A DNA stretch of 64,000 nucleotides from Aureliella sp046290675 (lineage in GTDB: Bacteria > Planctomycetota > Planctomycetia > Pirellulales > Pirellulaceae): contig JBKAHA010000012.1 in NCBI GenBank assembly GCA_046290675.1, positions 62,001 to 126,000 on the forward strand, written 5' to 3'. Of the stretch, positions 26,615-35,462 are shown in pieces. The notes beneath the pieces are model-generated. The model was given only the letters and a program-made list of their open reading frames with translations. It searched no databases and was not told where the DNA came from. A program made the translations under genes and the position numbers. Position 1 is the first letter of the stretch. Each line of letters starts with the position of its first letter.

Positions 26615-29179
26615 TCAGTCAAGATGTTCCAAAGGAGTTCCAATGCTTGGACCACGTATGGCAGCTTCGACAGATCGGGCGTTGAAACGTTCATTGTCGG
26701 CCAGCGTGAATTCAAAGCCGCGGCGTGCGTTCTTTTGGGGCTTTCCAACTGCGATGATGGCTTCATCAGAGACTAAGGCTGGAATCCAATCCGTGCCGGA
26801 TTCCGTTACCCCCTCACTCAGCTTCTCCAGACCGCTACGCGTCAATTCCATCGTCAGTTCCCGGCCGCTACAACGTAGCTTTGAAAAGTGATCGGGCCTG
26901 ATCTCCTCTCCCTTTGTCGAGGCGAACGCGACGGAGCCAATATTGGTCGAGTGGGTGTACTCCGACGGGACTTTCAAACCCAATGCGATGTCAAGTTCGA
27001 CGCTTTCAGCACCGTCTTCCTTTTCTAGCGGTGCCTTGTTCGCTTCGGTTGAATCAGTTGCAGTCGGAAGAGTGGTCGGCTGGATCCACGTCAATCGAAT
27101 CGAATCTTCGATGGCAACGAGGTCGAGAAGCTTGTTTCGTTCGGACTCGGTAATATTGAATTGGATGATTCCATCGCGTTCATAACCGCTGATGTACTCG
27201 CCACCCCTAACGCGGATTGCGTCTAGAATCTTCGAGCCCGAAACATCTCGATTGACAATGCGAAATTGTGCGACTGTGGGGTACCAGCCCTTCTGCCAAC
27301 CAATTAAGAAACCACACGCTGCCAGTGCTGCAAGTACGTTTCCAGCGGCCACGAGTTTACCCCACCGTGATTCACGAACAAACATCATTGTCGTAGCTCC
27401 CCAGCCTTGCTTGGACGCCGGGGTTGGATTGTGCATCGCACGTTTCATTGGTGGGGGCACGCTGGCAACGTCTCTTTTAAGCCAAGACAACGCCCAAATT
27501 CCCACTGGCAGGCTGAGTAGCCAAACCGGCGTCAGTGGTAGTAGTCCAACAATCGCGGTGGCCTTACCAACGTTTCGCGGCCTGAACGTCAAAGCTAACA
27601 GTCCATTGATCAATTGAAGGAGGCTGAGTGGACCAAAGAAAACGGCGCTGCCCACAAATACGGGAATTGCTTCGCTGTCATTGTGGAGTTCGTTAGCAGC
27701 AACGAATTGCAAGACGGCAAGGAATCCGGCGTTCATGACACCCATCAACAGACTGAAGATGGCGAACATGATCCAGTTACCGCCCTCAGCCGCGCGTGCG
27801 TCGCCGACGGCGAGAACCGGTTGAAAGCCAGGGCGTCCAATGTTGCAAGCGTTGACGACCTCTTGGGCGCGAGCGACATCGTTGCGTTTGACCTTGAAAA
27901 TGACTTCGCCTGTCTCGGCGTTGGGCAGGCCTTCTAGAGCCGTGATGGAATCGGCGGCCAATACGAACTTGCCCCCGAAAATGCTAGGACGCATTTCAAC
28001 TCGAGAAAGGCGGTTTAGGGGCAGGTCGATGACGCGAGTTTCGGATTTGACGGTGCCGAAAATACTATCGCGAGAGCGATACTCGACGTGTACGGAATCG
28101 CCTGGAATGGCATAGACCATACCAACGTTCTCGGCAAAGCCACCCATGGCTTCCGATGTGAACGGAAACGAGGCGGTTCTACCGGTCGCATCGTAGGTGG
28201 ACTCGGGGGCAGGTGTGATGACTGGGATCGCATCCGCAAGATCGGCCTGAGAGAGCGCCTGGGATAACTCCGCAGCACTTTGGTAACGCTCGTCGGGCTT
28301 TCGGCTTAGTGTTCGTAGAACGATTTGGTCAATTTGCGGCGTTGCCTGCTGTTGGAGCACGCTCGGCGGTTCGTATCTTCCAAGCGGCAATTCGCCAGTA
28401 ATCAGTTCATACAAAATGACTCCTAGAGCATAGAGGTCGACCCGGTGGTCCACTGTTCCGGGTGCCTCTAAATGCTCTGGAGCCAAGTAGTTGAGCGACC
28501 CCAAGACCTGCCTAGTCGCCGTCAAAGTTGGGGTGCGGATGGAATCGTCGATGATTTTCGCTATTCCAAAATCGGCGACCTTCAGGCTGCCTTCTTCACC
28601 GAGCAAGATGTTTTCGGGTTTGATGTCACGGTGCACTACACCTTTGTCATGAGCGTATTGCAATGCGTCGCAGATTCGCGAAACCATGCCCAATGATTCG
28701 CGAGGCTCGACGGTCCCCGCGTTCATGGCTTCACGCAAGTTAATACCATCGACATATTCCATGATCAGGTAAGCCATGCCGCTGCTGGTCCGCCCAAAAT
28801 CGTAAACGGTGACGATATGTGGATGCGACAGACGCGCGAGGGTTTTGGCTTCTCGCTCGAAACGCTCGATGAAGGCTGGATCGCCGCTGACTTCACTTGC
28901 GATGATCTTCAAGGCAACATCGCGATCCAGATTCGTCTGTCGAGCCTGGTAGATCGCCCCCATCCCGCCTCTGCCGATCAGGCGAACCAACTCTAGGCCC
29001 GGGAAATCGTTGTTCAACTCTTCCAGCGTTGGCAGCTCTGCAAGTAGCTCCTGTCCTGGAGATTTCGACGCTGCGCCTGACATGCCTAGCTGAAGCAAGC
29101 AGGGTTGGCATTCTCCGCTAGTCTCAAGTTCCGCTCCGCAGCTTTCACAATTCTGAGATGGACGGTGGATCCCAAACAT
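26615..29179 (-). CDS. Membrane Ser/Thr protein kinase with zinc-ribbon start and SecD-like tail
   Basis: An 854-residue protein. A short zinc-ribbon-like start has Cys11, Cys14, Cys24 and Cys27. The kinase domain follows (about 64-320): glycine loop GRGGMGAIY, catalytic Lys91, HRDIKPEN with Asp185, and DFG at 203-205, so it should be active. Four hydrophobic segments lie between about residues 475 and 635. The last part (VNRDVSGSKILDAIRVRGG..., then ELTRSGLEKLSEGV...) resembles the P1 head region of SecD/SecDF, a resemblance I can only suggest. The gene follows an ECF-type sigma factor on the same strand, with a terminator-like hairpin between them. Confidence 0.9.
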   Translation of the reverse strand: MFGIHRPSQNCESCGAELETSGECQPCLLQLGMSGAASKSPGQELLAELPTLEELNNDFPGLELVRLIGRGGMGAIYQARQTNLDRDVALKIIASEVSGDPAFIERFEREAKTLARLSHPHIVTVYDFGRTSSGMAYLIMEYVDGINLREAMNAGTVEPRESLGMVSRICDALQYAHDKGVVHRDIKPENILLGEEGSLKVADFGIAKIIDDSIRTPTLTATRQVLGSLNYLAPEHLEAPGTVDHRVDLYALGVILYELITGELPLGRYEPPSVLQQQATPQIDQIVLRTLSRKPDERYQSAAELSQALSQADLADAIPVITPAPESTYDATGRTASFPFTSEAMGGFAENVGMVYAIPGDSVHVEYRSRDSIFGTVKSETRVIDLPLNRLSRVEMRPSIFGGKFVLAADSITALEGLPNAETGEVIFKVKRNDVARAQEVVNACNIGRPGFQPVLAVGDARAAEGGNWIMFAIFSLLMGVMNAGFLAVLQFVAANELHNDSEAIPVFVGSAVFFGPLSLLQLINGLLALTFRPRNVGKATAIVGLLPLTPVWLLSLPVGIWALSWLKRDVASVPPPMKRAMHNPTPASKQGWGATTMMFVRESRWGKLVAAGNVLAALAACGFLIGWQKGWYPTVAQFRIVNRDVSGSKILDAIRVRGGEYISGYERDGIIQFNITESERNKLLDLVAIEDSIRLTWIQPTTLPTATDSTEANKAPLEKEDGAESVELDIALGLKVPSEYTHSTNIGSVAFASTKGEEIRPDHFSKLRCSGRELTMELTRSGLEKLSEGVTESGTDWIPALVSDEAIIAVGKPQKNARRGFEFTLADNERFNARSVEAAIRGPSIGTPLEHLD

Positions 29180-29296
29180 GGATGTTTCCCGGTCACGTTG
29201 ATTGGTGAATTTGGGGAGCGATGAGGATGTGTCTCGCCCCTACACCATTGGATTCGCAATGCGGGAAAGGCAGTTACATTCGGAGAGGGAAAAAAT

Positions 29297-29328
29297 CTGA
29301 AAAAGGCAGGTTTCGCCGAGAACCTCCG
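29297..29328 (-). terminator. Terminator-like hairpin between sigma factor and kinase
   Basis: On the minus strand the arms ggaggtt and aacctgcc (one bulge) surround the loop ctcggcga and are followed by a run of five T residues, with a second T-run a few bases later. It lies about 37 bases after the sigma-factor stop and may reduce read-through into the kinase. Confidence 0.55.
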
Positions 29329-29364
29329 CAAAAAGGAGCGTTTTTGTGCGGTTTTCAGCCTGAA

Positions 29365-30096
29365 CTAGGATTCCGGCGATTTGAGGACATCCAGTAGGTC
29401 AGCCAGTTCTTGGTCAATGTCGGAGCCGTCGTCGAGTGTTTCGGAGACCACCCGGCGGAGCGTTTCGCCAAATTTCTGGCGCAGACGGTGCAGAGCTACC
29501 TTGAGTGCTCCTGGCGTGGTTGAGAGTCCCTGCGCGATAGATTCATAGTCTTCAGCGGTCAACGCGCGGGACAAGTTGGGGAGAAGTGCCTCAATCAACT
29601 CGGACTTATTCCTAGCGTAGTAGTCTTGTCGAAGTCGCTGACGAGACTCGGCTAGCAGGCTATTTGCCCAACCACGCATAAACATTCGATCGGCGTCGGG
29701 TTCACGAGACTGCAAAGCGAGCCAATTCTGTTCGCCCGTGCCAACATCGAGAGAGACCGGCCGGGTATGTCCGCCGCGTTTCTCAGCGGACTCTTTCCGA
29801 TATTGGTCCACCAAAAAACGTTTCCATGCCACCAGCAGATAGGAGCGAAAACGCCCTTTGGCTGGATCCGCATTGTCGAGAAGCTTTCCATCCATGACAC
29901 GACTTAAGAATTCTTGTGTCGCGTCCTCCGCGTCCTGGCTATTCATGCCTTGCTTGCGAGCGTAAAGATACAGAGGTTGCCAGTAACGTCGGACGACCTC
30001 GGTCAGCGCGGGGCGTCCGTGCTGCGAATCTTCCTTTGCAGCTTCCCACACAAGGGTCCATTGTGTCGTAGCGAATCTAGAGTTGGCGTCGGTCAA
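29365..30096 (-). CDS. ECF-type RNA polymerase sigma factor (planctomycete kinase-linked group)
   Basis: A 243-residue sigma factor. The start is a TTG at 30096, which opens MTDANSRFATTQWTLVWEA, the characteristic beginning of the planctomycete group. Region 2 is seen as RRYWQPLYLYARKQGMNSQDAEDATQEF followed by KGRFRSYLLVAWKRFLVD. Region 4 is the helix-turn-helix RALTAEDYESIAQGLSTTPGALKVALHRLRQKF. It directs RNA polymerase to alternative promoters. The partner kinase lies 185 bases downstream on the same strand; in this group the kinase is thought to replace the usual anti-sigma factor, but this is inference from neighbourhood. Confidence 0.92.
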   Translation of the reverse strand: MTDANSRFATTQWTLVWEAAKEDSQHGRPALTEVVRRYWQPLYLYARKQGMNSQDAEDATQEFLSRVMDGKLLDNADPAKGRFRSYLLVAWKRFLVDQYRKESAEKRGGHTRPVSLDVGTGEQNWLALQSREPDADRMFMRGWANSLLAESRQRLRQDYYARNKSELIEALLPNLSRALTAEDYESIAQGLSTTPGALKVALHRLRQKFGETLRRVVSETLDDGSDIDQELADLLDVLKSPES

Positions 30097-30307
30097 TGGT
30101 GGATTCTGTCCAGGAGAGACAATCGGATGCGTTGTGGGCCCTCATGGGCGGATCTTGATGCGAATCGTGCATGGAAGCAATCTCTGTTCGCTAGGGTATG
30201 CTTTTTCTTGAGCAGTTGACGAAAAAGTTTCCAGGCGAATGGTCTTCTAATTGAATTCGATTCATTGAACCCCTAGGCGGATGGCTGAGGGATTCAACAG
30301 GAGGCGT

Positions 30308-31762
30308 CTACTCGAGACCACGGATTTGGAGAGACCGCCCGAGTGCAGCGGCCAATTCCTGCTTCTTACGTTGGTGCTGTGTGACCGTTGCCAGATTGGT
30401 GAATTCATTCGGGTCTGCCGACAGATTGTAAAGCTCCTCCTTGCCGTCGCGATAGAGCATGTAGTGCCACTCATCGGTCCGCAGCGAAGTGCCCTTGTCG
30501 AATGAGAGTGCGTGATCGCGAATGCGACGACTTGGATCCGATAGTACAGGAACTAGTGATTTGCCTTGCGCTGATTCAGGTGGTTGGAAGCCGGCTAGCT
30601 CACATAACGTTGGATAGACGTCGACTAGTTCCACGATAGACTGCGACCTGCCTGGCTCGAAGCCCGGGGCTGAAACGATGAGTGGTACTCGGATGACTTC
30701 TTCATGCAAGTTCGCTTTCTGCCAGAATCCGTGCTCGCCCAAGTGATATCCGTGGTCGCTCATGAAGACAATCGCGGTCTTGTCACGAATACCAAGGCTT
30801 GCTAGCTCATCCAGGATGCGCCCAACCTGTGCATCCATAAACGAGACGCTTGCGTAATAGCCCGTCCACATGCGTTTCTGATTGTCGGGATAGTTCCCAA
30901 TCGGGTTCTTGGTATTGCGAGTTGCCGCAAGGCCTAGGGGGGGGATATCGCGTTCATCCGCGGCTACCGTTTCGGGCAGCGGCATTTCTTGCCATGGGTA
31001 AGGCTCGAAGTAGGAGTTCGGCGCGACCATAGGATAGTGCGGTCGCACGAAACCGACGCACAGAAGAAATGGCTTTTCAGAGTGCTTGGATAACAGTTGC
31101 ACAGCTTTGGCGGATGCCTTCGCGTCGGCCTGATCCGAACCGTCTCCGTCGTATTGGACGGTCACGAACATCCGATTCTTCGTTTTTGTTGACTCACGGT
31201 TCTTCAGGGACTTGGAGAAGATGTTCAGGTTCAAGCAGGCGTAATCACCAGGCGTGTGTGCTTCCAAACCCGGCGCGTTATATCGCTCGTTCCAGCATGA
31301 TGCGACATCGTTGCCATTCGTACCTGCGATGATGTCGCCAGGTACTCGCATATGAAAGATCTTGCCAACGCGGGCCGTGAACCAATCATTTGCTTGGAAA
31401 TGTTCACCGAGAGTCACACCTTCGGAATCTCGGTAACGGCTACGCATGAATGATCGCCGGGAAGGTCCACACACAACGCCTTGGCAATAAGCTCGTTCAA
31501 ATACCACCCCTCTTTTTGCAATGCGATCGATGTTAGGGGTCTGGCATCGCAGATCTCCGTAGCAACCGAGAACGCTGGCTTTGAGATCGTCCGATACAAT
31601 CACGACTACGTTCTCAATGTCACCAGCGCATACATCGAGTGACGGAATCACGCATGCGGCGGCCGTGATGGCGGCTACAATCAGGCGACCGTATTCAGCA
31701 GTCTTGCTAACAAGTCGGAGTAGCGACAAGCTGAAATTGGGTTCGAACATGAGTTGAAACAC
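30308..31762 (-). CDS. Secreted sulfatase (iduronate-2-sulfatase-like), motif CGPSR with MRSR
   Basis: A 484-residue sulfatase. The GTG at 31762 has ggag at proper distance; the ATG at 31750 is the alternative. A signal peptide (LIVAAITAAACVIPSLDVCAG) leads into VVVIVSDDLKASVLGCYGD. The active site is VCGPSRRSFMRSRYR with Cys98; the usual LTGR after CxPSR is MRSR here, which may define a subfamily. The block TARVGKIFHMRVPGDIIAG and the segments FVRPHYPMVAP and MSDHGYHLGEHGFW resemble iduronate-2-sulfatases. It is divergent from the DUF1853 gene by only 37 bases, so the promoters must overlap. Confidence 0.9.
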   Translation of the reverse strand: MFQLMFEPNFSLSLLRLVSKTAEYGRLIVAAITAAACVIPSLDVCAGDIENVVVIVSDDLKASVLGCYGDLRCQTPNIDRIAKRGVVFERAYCQGVVCGPSRRSFMRSRYRDSEGVTLGEHFQANDWFTARVGKIFHMRVPGDIIAGTNGNDVASCWNERYNAPGLEAHTPGDYACLNLNIFSKSLKNRESTKTKNRMFVTVQYDGDGSDQADAKASAKAVQLLSKHSEKPFLLCVGFVRPHYPMVAPNSYFEPYPWQEMPLPETVAADERDIPPLGLAATRNTKNPIGNYPDNQKRMWTGYYASVSFMDAQVGRILDELASLGIRDKTAIVFMSDHGYHLGEHGFWQKANLHEEVIRVPLIVSAPGFEPGRSQSIVELVDVYPTLCELAGFQPPESAQGKSLVPVLSDPSRRIRDHALSFDKGTSLRTDEWHYMLYRDGKEELYNLSADPNEFTNLATVTQHQRKKQELAAALGRSLQIRGLE

Positions 31763-31799
31763 TGGGAAAGCTCCAGGGGCAGGATGAAGCCGAAATGGG

Positions 31800-32705
31800 A
31801 TGCGACTGCTTCAGTTTAGGCGAGTTGGGATGAACGTTTTCTCAGAGCGACACACAAGAAACGATCTAAGGTGGATTATAGACTCTCCATCACTGCTGGA
31901 TGGGAATGCTTTCTACCGGCAGACGGGAATCGAGGTCTTTGAATTCCCGAAAAAACTGAACCAGGAAAGTGATGAGGTTGTTCTTCCTTCCGTTCAAGAT
32001 GATTTTCCTCGGACGCATCGAGTGGGCGACTACTTCGAGCAATTAGCAATTTGGGCGCTTGCACAGTCGAATGAAGTCGAAGTACTGGCGAGTCACCAGC
32101 AGATTTTCGAATCGAACCGCACTGTCGGTGAGATCGACTGCATCTATCAGGATGAGGGGGCTCGGATTACGCATCTCGAAGTTGCGGTGAAGTTCTTTCT
32201 TATGGAGGGGCAACCTTCGAAGGGGAATCAGTATGATTTGGCTCAATTCGTCGGGCCGAATCCCAGGGATAATTTTCAGTCAAAGATAGACCACATGGTC
32301 CGCCGGCAGCTCCAGCTCGGCGCGAAGACGGAGTATCCAATTGACCGTAAGCAGGTCCTGCTTCGAGGGTACTTGTTCTATCCAAAAACCGATTCGATTG
32401 TAGAAAATTCTCTACCAGCGTTGGTCAATCATGACCATCTTCGTGGTACCTGGTGCCGTGCGGACACGATCTTTAGTCATCTCGAATGGATCGGAGCGGA
32501 ACAGTATTGGATTGTGCCTAAGCCTCATTGGTTGGCGCCTCTAGATCCATCCGATCGTGAGAGCCATGACAGCGCGGGATTGGGCAAGCTGATTCAGGAA
32601 GAACTCGAAGGCCGGGCTACGGCAATTTATTTCCAGTCCGCAGGCAGGGATGGAATGGTAGGGCACCATTTTGTTGTCGACAATCAATGGCCACATTTGG
32701 TTTGA
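31800..32705 (+). CDS. DUF1853 family protein
   Basis: A 301-residue soluble protein without a signal peptide. It matches DUF1853 in overall order: the N-terminal DLRWIIDSPSLL, then RVGDYFEQLAIWAL, the VGEIDCIYQDE block, HLEVAVKFFL and the QFVGPNPRDNFQSKIDHM segment. The pattern E-x-D...E-x-A-V-K (Glu, Asp, Glu, Lys) is compatible with a PD-(D/E)xK nuclease-like core, but no activity is known to me for the family. Homologues are best known from Proteobacteria, so presence here is unusual. It sits between two sulfatase genes and is divergent from one of them. Confidence 0.8.
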   Translation: MRLLQFRRVGMNVFSERHTRNDLRWIIDSPSLLDGNAFYRQTGIEVFEFPKKLNQESDEVVLPSVQDDFPRTHRVGDYFEQLAIWALAQSNEVEVLASHQQIFESNRTVGEIDCIYQDEGARITHLEVAVKFFLMEGQPSKGNQYDLAQFVGPNPRDNFQSKIDHMVRRQLQLGAKTEYPIDRKQVLLRGYLFYPKTDSIVENSLPALVNHDHLRGTWCRADTIFSHLEWIGAEQYWIVPKPHWLAPLDPSDRESHDSAGLGKLIQEELEGRATAIYFQSAGRDGMVGHHFVVDNQWPHLV

Positions 32706-32765
32706 TTCGACAGACGCTCGGAATGCAGTGATTTCGGCTAGCCAATTCGATGCGTTAGTTATGTG

Positions 32766-33734
32766 TTAGTTGGCCGCAGGATTGTCTCGGAAGTAAATGA
32801 GCGATTGCCTTACTGCTTCCGATAATGGAGTGTGCGGTGTCTTGGGAAACAGTTGCATGAATGGCGCGAAGTCAACGTCACAAATAAAAGGGACTTCCTG
32901 GTCGCCGATCAAGATTCCGTCGGCTCCTTCCAAGCCCAATGACTTCGCTTGTTCGCGGATTGTCGCGGCGATTCTCTCGGATGTCACGGTGTGGCTGGGT
33001 AACGTCACGGCGCCGTAGCCTTCGAAAGGTTCGATCAAGGCATTTCCGAATGCGGCGCCAACATCCGATGCGAAAAGGTAGTCCTGTCGATTTGAAAATG
33101 GGATTTGGTAAGGTTGATTTGCCGCGGCCATTTTCATTGCAGTGGTGACCGTTGATGTTAATCCCACATCACGTCCTGGACCAAAGAGCACGCCTGGTCG
33201 AATGCTAAGACTCGGAATGCCAGTCTCTTCCGAGAAGATCCTAGTGATATGCTCGCTCGCTAGTTTCCAGACTCCGTATACGTTTACGGGGAGCGGTTCC
33301 GCATTCATTGGGACGAGACCCTCTGGATAGTGCGTGCGAGGACCGTAAACAGCAATGGAGCTTGCATAGATAAAACGTGATATCGTTTCGGAACTACGTT
33401 TTGCAGCTTCAATTAGATGCTGAGTGCCCGCCAAGTTGACTTGGAGTCCAAGATCCCGATGCTCGTTGCAATCAGGTGTTTGCAATCCAGAGAGGTGGGC
33501 GATTCGGTTGATGGGATAAGTCGCAAAGACGCGTTCGACATCCGAGCTCTTCTGGACATCCAAAGCCGCCGCAAACAGCCGATCTGGATGCGAGCCGAAT
33601 CTTGCCAAGGACGACTCGGTGACCTTACGGCTTCCAACGACAATTTTGCATTCGGTTTCTCTTAGAAGCCAGTTCACGGTGGGGACACCAATACAACCCA
33701 ATCCACCGGTGACTAAGACCGTTTCTCCATTCAA
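32766..33734 (-). CDS. NAD-dependent epimerase/dehydratase (extended SDR)
   Basis: I place the start at the TTG at 33734, preceded by agagga at good distance; the frame continues upstream but encodes no family sequence. The protein (about 322 residues) begins with the NAD-binding motif VLVTGGLGCIGVPTV. The catalytic YxxxK is VYGVWKLASEH, with the Ser in IYASSIAVYG. GVLFGPGRD and the C-terminal FRDNPAA match nucleotide-sugar epimerases/dehydratases. The exact substrate is not readable; the missing GxxGxxG-associated acidic residue block at the end of beta2 (VVGSRK) suggests NADP could be used. Its 200-base leader follows the terminator of the HDOD-GGDEF gene. Confidence 0.85.
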   Translation of the reverse strand: MNGETVLVTGGLGCIGVPTVNWLLRETECKIVVGSRKVTESSLARFGSHPDRLFAAALDVQKSSDVERVFATYPINRIAHLSGLQTPDCNEHRDLGLQVNLAGTQHLIEAAKRSSETISRFIYASSIAVYGPRTHYPEGLVPMNAEPLPVNVYGVWKLASEHITRIFSEETGIPSLSIRPGVLFGPGRDVGLTSTVTTAMKMAAANQPYQIPFSNRQDYLFASDVGAAFGNALIEPFEGYGAVTLPSHTVTSERIAATIREQAKSLGLEGADGILIGDQEVPFICDVDFAPFMQLFPKTPHTPLSEAVRQSLIYFRDNPAAN

Positions 33735-33930
33735 CGCAATTTTCCTCTGAATCGGCCGGGGTGAGGAGCATCGTGCAATCCAGCTCGCAGCGCGCGCTCC
33801 AGCTTGTCGCCAACTGGCCACGCTCCCGCTGACACAGATCAGGTTCCCAGATTTTATTGAGAAATGAAAGGTGGGCGGCCTCGAAATATAAAAGCAGTTA
33901 GCCGCCAAAGGAATGAGAAGGGCGGCGCAC

Positions 33931-33974
33931 AAAAAATGGGCTCATCGCAGTTGGTAACAACCGCGATGAGCCCC
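33931..33974 (-). terminator. Rho-independent terminator of the HDOD-GGDEF gene
   Basis: The stem gggctcatcgc-g (33938-33950) pairs with c-gcgatgagccc (33961-33973) around the loop ttggtaacaa. On the minus strand it is followed by six T residues. It lies 40 bases after the stop at 34014. Confidence 0.9.
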
Positions 33975-34013
33975 AGAGATGCTTGTCGATACGTGTTCGT
34001 TTGAGAGAGTCTT

Positions 34014-35462
34014 TTACGAGTTCGCCGGCTCGTGGCTCAAGGTGCTTAGTTGCACTTGGTTACGGCCGTTTTGCTTTGCGGCGTACAGAGCCTTGTCTGC
34101 TTGGTCAAAAAGTTGGCCGATGCTGTCGTAGTTGCCTTCGGCAGCGAAACTGCATCCGAAACTCGCTGTGACACTCATGTGGAGGTCGCCGCTTTGCACG
34201 GGGGTAGACTCAATTTGCTTTCGCTTCTCGTCCGCAAACGCACGCAATTCGTCCTGGTCATTCGCAGGCGCGATAAAGACGAATTCTTCTCCACCGTATC
34301 GAAATACTTCGCATGGACCGTTTGATGCGTCCTTGAGGACTTCGGCTACACTACGGATGACTTCGTCTCCGGCCGCGTGCCCGTAAGTATCGTTGACACG
34401 TTTGAAGTGATCGATATCGACGGCAACGAATCCGAATGATTCGGTACGGTCTCTGAAGTTGGTAAGTTGATCGGGAAGAAGTTCTTCGTATGCCTTGCGG
34501 TTATTCACACCCGAAAGTGCATCTGTGTAGGCACACTCCTGCAATCGATCCACCTCTGCACTGGCTTGTTGAATCTCGTGCTCAAGACCGAGCGAAATCT
34601 GTACCATCGCACTCTTGGCCTGTGTTTCCAATTGAGTCAAAGAGGAGATGGCGAGTGGATCGAACTGGAACAATGACTCGTGATTACTCCACTCTGAGAA
34701 GACCTCTTCCATGATGCCGGTGAAGGCCTCGTCATCGATCTGTAGGCTATCCGACGCGAAGCTCTTTACCTTCGTCAATCGATCTGCTTCCGATCCATCA
34801 GAGAGGATCATATTCGAGATCAGATTGGCGAGTGTCACGATGGAACAGTCGTTACCCTCGGTGCCAGTAGCCAGTTTATCTAGCGTTTCCGTCATCTCGG
34901 TTGGGAAGCTCCACTTCTGCAACAGAGCACTCGCCACTTCGTAGCGATTAACGCCAAAGGTTTCTACTTCTTCTTCCGTCGTAGGCTCGGGGGACGTTTC
35001 GAGCAAGCTGTTCAGCTCCGCTGGCTTAGTGACTCCGAAACAAACGGTTCCGATGTTGGCAACCAGCCCAAGCAAAAAGGCCTCGTCTCCGCCCTCTCCT
35101 TGCTGCTTCGCAACCACCTTAGCTGCGATCGCGTTTGCGAGCGACGACCTCCAGTAGCCATCAAAGTCAAATTCGCTTCCGCCCCGTGTGTCCATCAACG
35201 AAAAAGAAAGTGAAAGCAACCGAACCGTACGCATCCCTAGGACGACCGTAGCTTGTTCAAGGCTGCTGATCCGTCGTTGAGCGCCTACCAATGGAGAATT
35301 GCAGTACTCAATTAGCCGAGCTGACAATTTGGGGTCAGCACTCAAAGTGCGGCGGATTTCGTCGATGTCAAAGTCCGACCTGGACGAAATCTCAAGCAGT
35401 TTAGCTGCGACGCCAGGTGGCGATGGGATGTTGTCAGATTCTACGTATTGTGAAACGGTCAT
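34014..35462 (-). CDS. HDOD-GGDEF signalling protein (putative diguanylate cyclase)
   Basis: A 482-residue cytoplasmic protein. Residues of about 10-200 form an HDOD domain (SPPGVAAKLLEISSRSDFD, CNSPLVGAQRRISSLEQATVVLGMRTVRLLS). The GGDEF domain (about 310-470) keeps the active-site motif as GGEEF in FRYGGEEFVFIAP, with DIDHFKRVNDTYGHAAGDEV before it, so it should make cyclic di-GMP from two GTP. The inhibitory RxxD site that normally lies five residues before GGEEF is not visible. It is single-gene or coupled to a 75-residue frame upstream (35434-35661), whose stop overlaps its start. A strong terminator follows. Confidence 0.92.
   Translation of the reverse strand: MTVSQYVESDNIPSPPGVAAKLLEISSRSDFDIDEIRRTLSADPKLSARLIEYCNSPLVGAQRRISSLEQATVVLGMRTVRLLSLSFSLMDTRGGSEFDFDGYWRSSLANAIAAKVVAKQQGEGGDEAFLLGLVANIGTVCFGVTKPAELNSLLETSPEPTTEEEVETFGVNRYEVASALLQKWSFPTEMTETLDKLATGTEGNDCSIVTLANLISNMILSDGSEADRLTKVKSFASDSLQIDDEAFTGIMEEVFSEWSNHESLFQFDPLAISSLTQLETQAKSAMVQISLGLEHEIQQASAEVDRLQECAYTDALSGVNNRKAYEELLPDQLTNFRDRTESFGFVAVDIDHFKRVNDTYGHAAGDEVIRSVAEVLKDASNGPCEVFRYGGEEFVFIAPANDQDELRAFADEKRKQIESTPVQSGDLHMSVTASFGCSFAAEGNYDSIGQLFDQADKALYAAKQNGRNQVQLSTLSHEPANS

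Noticed and set aside
30308..31762. Possible frameshift in the iduronate-sulfatase-like gene after CGPSR
   Set aside because: The frame before and after is continuous and conserved; a changed motif explains it better than a frameshift.
33735..33932. N-terminal extension of the epimerase to 33932
   Set aside because: The extension has no family sequence and precedes the NAD-binding motif by about 65 residues, while a TTG with agagga lies at the expected position.
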